From NCBI GenBank assembly GCA_032717465.1, contig CM064632.1:22576385-22640384 (forward strand): 64,000 bases of DNA, written 5' to 3'. Position numbers and translations under genes: made by a program. Of the stretch, positions 58,891 through 64,000 are shown in pieces. The stretch's first letter is position 1. The number at the start of each line of letters is the position of its first letter. The notes beneath the pieces are model-generated. The model did not search any database and was not told the DNA's origin. It worked only from the letters and a program-made list of their open reading frames with translations. Source of the DNA: Coenobita brevimanus (lineage: Eukaryota > Arthropoda > Malacostraca > Decapoda > Coenobitidae).

Positions 58891-58894
58891 TGAT

Positions 58895-60860
58895 GTGAAC
58901 AAAAAGGAGTCGTTAAATATTCAGTCAATTGGTCTAGTGTCCACCCTTGAGAGTTCCCAGAATTTTTTACCCGATTTAACTGAACCTGCTTTGAGGGGTA
59001 AATTAAATTCTCATGATGAAGCTCCTCTTTTGAGCAGTAACGTGGGTGACACTCTCAAGAGTTCATGTGCTAATTTCCTGTCTGGTGGTTTTGTCAGTCC
59101 TCTGGACAGTAATGACAGGAAATCAGTTAAAATATATCGTGATACAGGTGCTTGCCAATCCCTTATGCTGACCAGTGTTCTAGGCTCTAATATTAATTCC
59201 TCTGATGAAACTGTTAATTTACAAGGTGTAGGGAATAATTACTTCTCTATCCCTCTGTGCAGAGTGAATTTAGAGTCTGGTTTTGTTAATGGTTCCGTTA
59301 TGGTTGGGTTGGTTGAGACACTCCCAATGTCAGGTGTAATTTTCTTACTTGGAAATGATATTGGTGGAAGTCAAGTGTGTCCAGCTCCTCGGTTGTCTGG
59401 TGAGCCGGTGGCTGCGGCCCAGGATTGTGATGTCCCTGATGTGTTCTCTGCATGTGCTGTCACTAGGGCTAAATCTAAAGTTACTGGTGACTTAGAGGAT
59501 AATGATGATGATGATGTTATCCTAGCTGATACTTTTCTTGCTAATTTGGACCACTCACCAGATGAGGCAGTACCCCGCAGTGTTGATAATTTGTCTCGTC
59601 AAGAGTTGGTTGAGTTGCAGGTTGCTGACCCTGAGTTGAAAGGTCTAGCTAACTCTGCTTGCAGTGAGGAAGAGTCAGCCGGTGCTTCTACTTGTTATTA
59701 TATAAAGTCAGGAGTACTTATGAGGAAGTGGAGACCCCCAACAGCATCAGCCGACTGTGAATGGGAGGTTGTACATCAAGTTGTCATCCCTCGTGTTTGT
59801 AGGCAGGATATCATTAGAGTGGCTCATGATTCCAGTTTGGCAGGACACCTTGGAGTGAGAAAGACTGTGGCACGCATTTTGAAACACTTCTACTAGCCAG
59901 GTATCTTCAGGGATGTTTCCTGGTATTGTAAGTCTTGTCACACCTGTCAAGTTGTGGGGAAGTGTAATCAGACCGAAAAGGTTGCACCTCTAGTTCCCAT
60001 TCCTCCTTTTGAGGCGCCACTCACCCATGTGTTGGTGGATATTGTGGGCCCTCTTCCTAAGACTTCTTCAGGATTTTCTTATGTGTTGACCCTGATTGAT
60101 ATGGCTACTCGTTATCCTGAAGCCATTCCACTTAGAAATATCTCAGCAAAGAACGTGGTTAAGGAAATGCTAGGGTTCTTCACCAAGTTTAGTCTGCCCA
60201 AGGAGGTACAGTCAGACCGGGGAAGTAATTTCATGTCAAATGTTTTCAAGCAGTCTCTGAAAGAGTTGGGCATCACCCAGATCACGTCTTCAGCTTACCA
60301 TCCCCAGACCCAAGGAGCGTTGGAGAGATACCATCAAACACTCAAATCGATGCTCAAGAAATACTGTTTGGAACATCAGAAAGACTGGGATAAAGGTCTT
60401 CCATTCGTTCTATTTGCCGCAAGAGAATCTCCAAATGAATCACTGGGCTTCTCACCCTTTGAACTACTGTTTGGCCATGAAGTAAGAGGACCCCTTAAGC
60501 TACTCAAGGAATGCTGGCTGTCGGAGGAAGATGACGTCAACCTGCTGGAGTATGTGATGAAGTTCAAAGAACGGCTGTCCACTGCTTTACAGCTGGCGAG
60601 AGAGAATTTAGGAGCTGCTCAGGAGAAGATGAAGACTTGGTATGATAAGAAGTCCAGGTTAAGCCACTTTCAGCCAGGAGATCAGGTTTTGATTCTGCTA
60701 CCGGTGCATGGGCAACCTCTTCAAGCCAAGTTTAGTGGTCCTTATTTCATGGAGAAGAAACTCAGTGATGTCAAGTATGTCATCGCCACACCAGATCGTA
60801 GAAAGAACAAGCAACTTTGTTACATCAACATGCTAAAGTTATATCACAGGCGGGACGAAA
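58895..60860 (+). pseudogene. pol: Gypsy pol 2, protease and integrase part
   Basis: The protease has YRDTGACQSL with the Asp-Thr-Gly at 59141-59149 and a LLGNDIGG segment near 59350. Integrase begins with HDSSLAGHLGVRKT near 59825. A TAG at 59894-59896 replaces the expected residue before PGIF, and the zinc site continues with CKSCHTC near 59928. The DDE core is visible: VDIVGPLP (first Asp at 60038), SDRGSN near 60210 and Glu in LERYHQTLKS near 60319. The GPY/F module follows (FSGPYFMEKK near 60735). Cleaves and joins DNA during integration. It lies before, not after, reverse transcriptase. Confidence 0.9.
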
Positions 60861-62360
60861 ATAACCCAGTCTGCACTGTAGCTGTTCCACCCGAGTCTGC
60901 AAGTGAAGTTCTCCCATGTAGCATGAGCCTGAGTGATAGTTTGGGGAAGAATCCTGATATCATGAATGATCTCCAGACTAAGCTTTCTCATCTAGCTCCC
61001 GAAGAAAGGCAGGAGTTTTCGGCATTACTGCAGGAGTACCCGCAAGTGTTCCGTGCCACTCCAGGAAGAACCACTGTGTTGATGCACGATGTCAATGTTG
61101 GAGACGCAAAGCCAATTAAAATGCCTCCTTACCGTGTGAACCCAGTGAAAGTTCCTCTCATCCAGACGGAGCTTGGCTACCTGTTGGACCACAAGATGAT
61201 TGAGCCCTGTCAGAACGAGTGGAGTTCTGTCACTCTAGTCCCTAAGCCAGGTGGGTCACAGCGGCTTTGCATGGACTACAGACGTGTTAATCAGATAACC
61301 AAAACAGACACTTACCCTCTCCCTCGCGTGGAAGATTGCATACACAAGATCGGAAAGGCTAGGTACATAAGTAAGTTTGATTTGTTAAAGGGATACTGGC
61401 AAGTACCTATGACTGAACGTGCTAGGGAGATCTCATGTTTTGTAACACTAGGAAAGACTTTTGCATGTTCTGTAATGCCATATGGTATGAAGAATGCACC
61501 AGCCACATTTCAGAAGCTCATGAATGTTGTAACAGAGGGTTTGGCAGGGTTTGTTGTTTATATTGATGATGTATTAATCTTCAGTGACAACTGGAAAAAT
61601 CACCTATGCCATGTCAGTAAATTTCTTGAGCGTTTGGTTCAGGCTAATCTTGTAGCTAATTTATCAAAGTGTGAGTTTGGTCAAGCTAAAGTTCAGTACC
61701 TTGGTTATGTAATTGGTGATGGACACGTTGCACCACCAGGAGCTAAGGTTCAGGTTATAAGTGATCTTCCCAGACCTAAAAGTAGGAAAGAGCTACAAAG
61801 ATTTGGGAATGGTAGGTTATTACAGGAGATTTGTTCTTAACTTTTCAATTCTTGTATCACCAGTTACAGACCTACTGAAAAAGGGAGTTAAATTTGTCTG
61901 GACCGATAACTGTGAATCCTCTTTCACCAAACTTAAAGCTATCCTATTAAGTCAGCCAGTGCTCGCTACTCCAAATTTTGCTAAGCCTTTTAAGATGGTT
62001 ATTGACGCAAGTGATACAGGAGCTGGGGCAGTTTTGCTGCAAGAGGATGATCAGGGTATTGAACACCCTGTATCTTACTACAGTAAGAAGTTCACTCCAC
62101 CTCAAAAGAACTACTCAACTATTGAGAAAGAGCTTTTGGCCTTGATTTTGGGTTTACAGCATTTTTCATTTTATGTGTGTTCTGGTTTTGACCCCGTAGT
62201 CATTTATACCGATCATAACCCACTGAAATTCCTTAGTAAGTTTAAAGATAAAAATCAGAGATTGACAAGATGGAGTCTACTTCTTCAGGAGTATTCATTA
62301 GACATACAGCATGTCAAGGGGAAAGAAAATGTTATTGCAGATTGCTTATCTAGACTTTAG
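60861..62360 (+). pseudogene. pol: Gypsy pol 2, RT and RNase H part
   Basis: After the GPY/F module a linker leads to the RT: VGDAKPIKMPPYRVNP near 61090, SVTLVPKPGG, LCMDYRRVNQ, YISKFDLLKGYWQVP, MPYGMKNAPATFQ and the catalytic YIDD at 61559-61570. A single-base frameshift near 61803 sits in the thumb/connection (LQRF/GYYRRF). RNase H continues in the next frame with VIDASDTGAGAVL near 61998, TIEKELLAL near 62118 and YTDHNPLKFL near 62208, ending at TAG 62358-62360 after IADCLSRL. No chromodomain or envelope gene follows. The frame is otherwise well preserved. Confidence 0.92.
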
Positions 62361-62477
62361 ACAGATTGTTTTAGAGTAAAAAGAAATTTCCTTTGTAAAT
62401 TTTTTTTTTTTTTTTTGTGGGGAGGTTTTACATAGCCTATGATTTCATCATCCTTTGTATAATTCTAATGTACAGTA
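62361..62477 (+). other. 3' untranslated part of gypsy element 2
   Basis: Contains a T run at 62400-62416 and a purine word gtggggagg at 62417-62425, about 50 bp before the LTR. That word is a possible but oddly placed polypurine tract; the LTR may really start nearer to it, with the left LTR truncated. Confidence 0.4.
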
Positions 62478-63181
62478 TGTTGCATGTTTGATCACAAGCG
62501 TGTTCTACCTCACTCCCCTCTTGTACCCTTACAGTAGAGTAAGTCGTTCTTTCTGTTGTTGAAAGCAGGAGTGTCAACTTTTTGTCCCCTATAGCTTCAT
62601 TTGTGCGTCCTTCTTACAAGTTGTATCAAGCTCTGCCGGCCCCTTTATAATGAGCTCAGTCTCTGCATTAATTGCCACTTAGATCTACTCCTCATTTTGT
62701 TCACATCTCTGTCCTCCCCTGTACAGTTGTTATTATTTTTGCGAGTGCTCTGGAAGTCTCCAACCATCTAGCTGCTGTGTAATTTGAGTATAAGTGTTAT
62801 TAAATTTTTTCTTGTACTGTATAGCATAAGGTGTAAATTCGTAGGTCTAGTGAGGTTTTTGTGATTCATGTGTTTTAGGTGTCAGCCATTATTAATAATA
62901 GTTTGTATCTGTAATAATATATCTTGCATTCAGTGAGCATTATCCGGTTTTCTCATTTTATCAGGGCTGACTTAGATAAATTTACTATTGCTAATTTCGT
63001 GTTAATAGAGGCTATTGCAGTTACCCATATATTTCACCTGTTTTTGCCATTACATTATCCTTATGAGTCCTGAATGTTTAGTTGTTAGTTTGAGCATTAA
63101 ACTTTAACTTGTAATTTTACCTAACTCTTGTTTTGAACCTGGAACTTTACGGGACAGTAGTGATTTTAGTCTCTGTTCCGT

Positions 63182-63185
<4 letters not shown>
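62478..63185 (+). repeat. 3' LTR of gypsy element 2
   Basis: Starts tgttgcatgtttgatcac and ends gttccgtaaca, directly followed by an (AT)n run. Pairs with 56945-57647. Confidence 0.92.

Positions 63186-63270
<85 letters not shown>
63186..63270. repeat. (AT)n microsatellite
   Basis: About 42 AT units abutting the LTR end. Confidence 0.97.
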
Positions 63271-63274
<4 letters not shown>

Positions 63275-63304
63275 CAGACTGAAGGGATTATTGTGACTAT
63301 GCTG

Positions 63305-63504
63305 TTTTTACTCTGACTTGGCCCAGGTTTTCGTCCTTTTGCTGGTTACATCACGCAGGTCAGTGGTACAAAAGACAACGCCACTGCTCTACATCCATTC
63401 CATAACACTTCTTCGTACCTTGCATCATATTCTAAAGTTAATCTCTTGTTGCAGCTCAGTATTCACGATGAAGCGACCGCAATTAAGGCTAAGTTAGAGT
63501 AAAA
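63305..63504 (-). mobile_element. MITE family B, copy 7
   Basis: Left tttttactctgacttggccc, right ggctaagttagagtaaaa: clear inverted ends. Interior (reverse) ttttcgtccttttgctgg, acacttcttcgtacc and taatctcttgttgcag. Confidence 0.87.
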
Positions 63505-63656
63505 AAAAAAAAAACAGAGTATGATAAAATGATGACCAGAAAATGGGGAAAAAATAAAATACGAAGCAAAACAGCTAACAGTTAAACTCCTAGGCTCGGT
63601 TATCGGTACATTTAAGGGTAGATGACCAGCCTATTCTCCTTGGTGGCATTAACTAC

Positions 63657-63863
63657 ACTCTTTTAACTCAAACGTGGCCTAAAATTACCATCTCTCCTTC
63701 TAGAATATTGAGATGTAGCAGTAGATGGACACAAGAATAGGGTGCTGGTCATGAAGAAGTGTTACGGAAAGGATACAGAGCTGTATTATTAAAATTTTTC
63801 AGCCACTGAGCTACATGAACCAAGCTGGAAGAGAAAGATCTGAGTCAAGTTAAAGTGAAAAGA
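63657..63863 (+). mobile_element. MITE family B, copy 8
   Basis: Left actcttttaactcaaacgtg and gcctaaaattaccatctctcc; right gagtcaagttaaagtgaaaa; interior catgaagaagtgttacgg and gccactgagctacatgaac. It is oriented opposite to copy 7, about 150 bp away. Confidence 0.85.
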
Positions 63864-63954
63864 GTAGTCGAAAATCTTGATGATCGAACTCACACACGTA
63901 GGTAGAGCTGTCACTTCAGCTGGGCTGTTCTAATCACTACATTAATAAACACCA

Positions 63955-63956
<2 letters not shown>

Positions 63957-63998
<42 letters not shown>
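63957..63998. repeat. (GA)n microsatellite at window end
   Basis: Pure GA run of about 20 units. Confidence 0.97.

Positions 63999-64000
<2 letters not shown>

Larger units (their letters stand above)
56939..63185 (+). mobile_element. Gmr1-type Ty3/gypsy element 2, both LTRs
   Basis: A complete-length plus-strand LTR retrotransposon of about 6.25 kb. Order: LTR, primer-binding site, gag (coiled coil, SCAN-like capsid, CCHC), protease, integrase, GPY/F, reverse transcriptase, RNase H, LTR. Integrase before RT is the Gmr1 arrangement. The LTRs differ at about 35 sites in 700 bp by my eye count (roughly 95% identical), so the insertion is not recent. Coding is broken by at least three stops and two frameshifts. 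The left LTR edge is uncertain by about 6 bp because acagta precedes TG on both sides. No target duplication could be assigned. Confidence 0.92.

Overview
The window looks like intergenic, repeat-saturated DNA from an arthropod, most probably a decapod crustacean (a crab-like genome). The evidence is the extreme density of long (GT)n, (CT)n, (AT)n and ATC-type microsatellites, several kilobase-scale purine/pyrimidine tracts, and a LINE whose endonuclease-RT reads like elements I recall from swimming-crab genomes. That taxonomic call is an inference. I found no convincing host protein-coding gene, rRNA or intact tRNA. Nearly every long open frame is a transposon relic or translated simple repeat.

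Layout. 1-3.6 kb: degenerate ATC/ACC arrays and a 157-bp (GT)n. 4.04-4.73 kb: a Tc1/mariner-type non-autonomous element with long inverted repeats and TA duplication. 6.9-8.8 kb: a polypurine block built on a 22-bp minisatellite. 9-15 kb: purine-rich and 26-bp minisatellite DNA with a tRNA-like relic. 15.1-21.8 kb, minus strand: a Ty3/gypsy element broken by a piggyBac-like insertion in gag and cut off in RT where an LTR-like block begins. 23-28 kb: a tRNA-derived SINE and a Jockey-like LINE with three reading-frame breaks. 29-56 kb: microsatellites, minisatellites and many short dispersed elements, including two inverted-repeat MITE families (A and B), two more SINE copies, a 5'-truncated LINE copy and a hAT relic nested in a MITE. 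56.9-63.2 kb, plus strand: a second Ty3/gypsy element with both LTRs. 63.3-64 kb: two family B copies in opposite orientation.

The most notable content is the pair of gypsy elements. Both have the order gag (SCAN-like capsid, CCHC knuckle) - protease - integrase - reverse transcriptase - RNase H. Integrase before RT is the diagnostic order of the Gmr1 clade, not of ordinary Ty3/gypsy elements. The two copies are clearly different families (diverged proteins, unrelated LTRs) of that clade, on opposite strands about 36 kb apart. Both are inactivated by stops and frameshifts.

The window also records insertion order: hAT into MITE B (8-bp duplication, 7/8 matching), piggyBac-like into gag (TTAA duplicated), and SINE into anonymous DNA (7-bp duplication). 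Names such as family A to F are local labels made here. Copy boundaries were set by eye.
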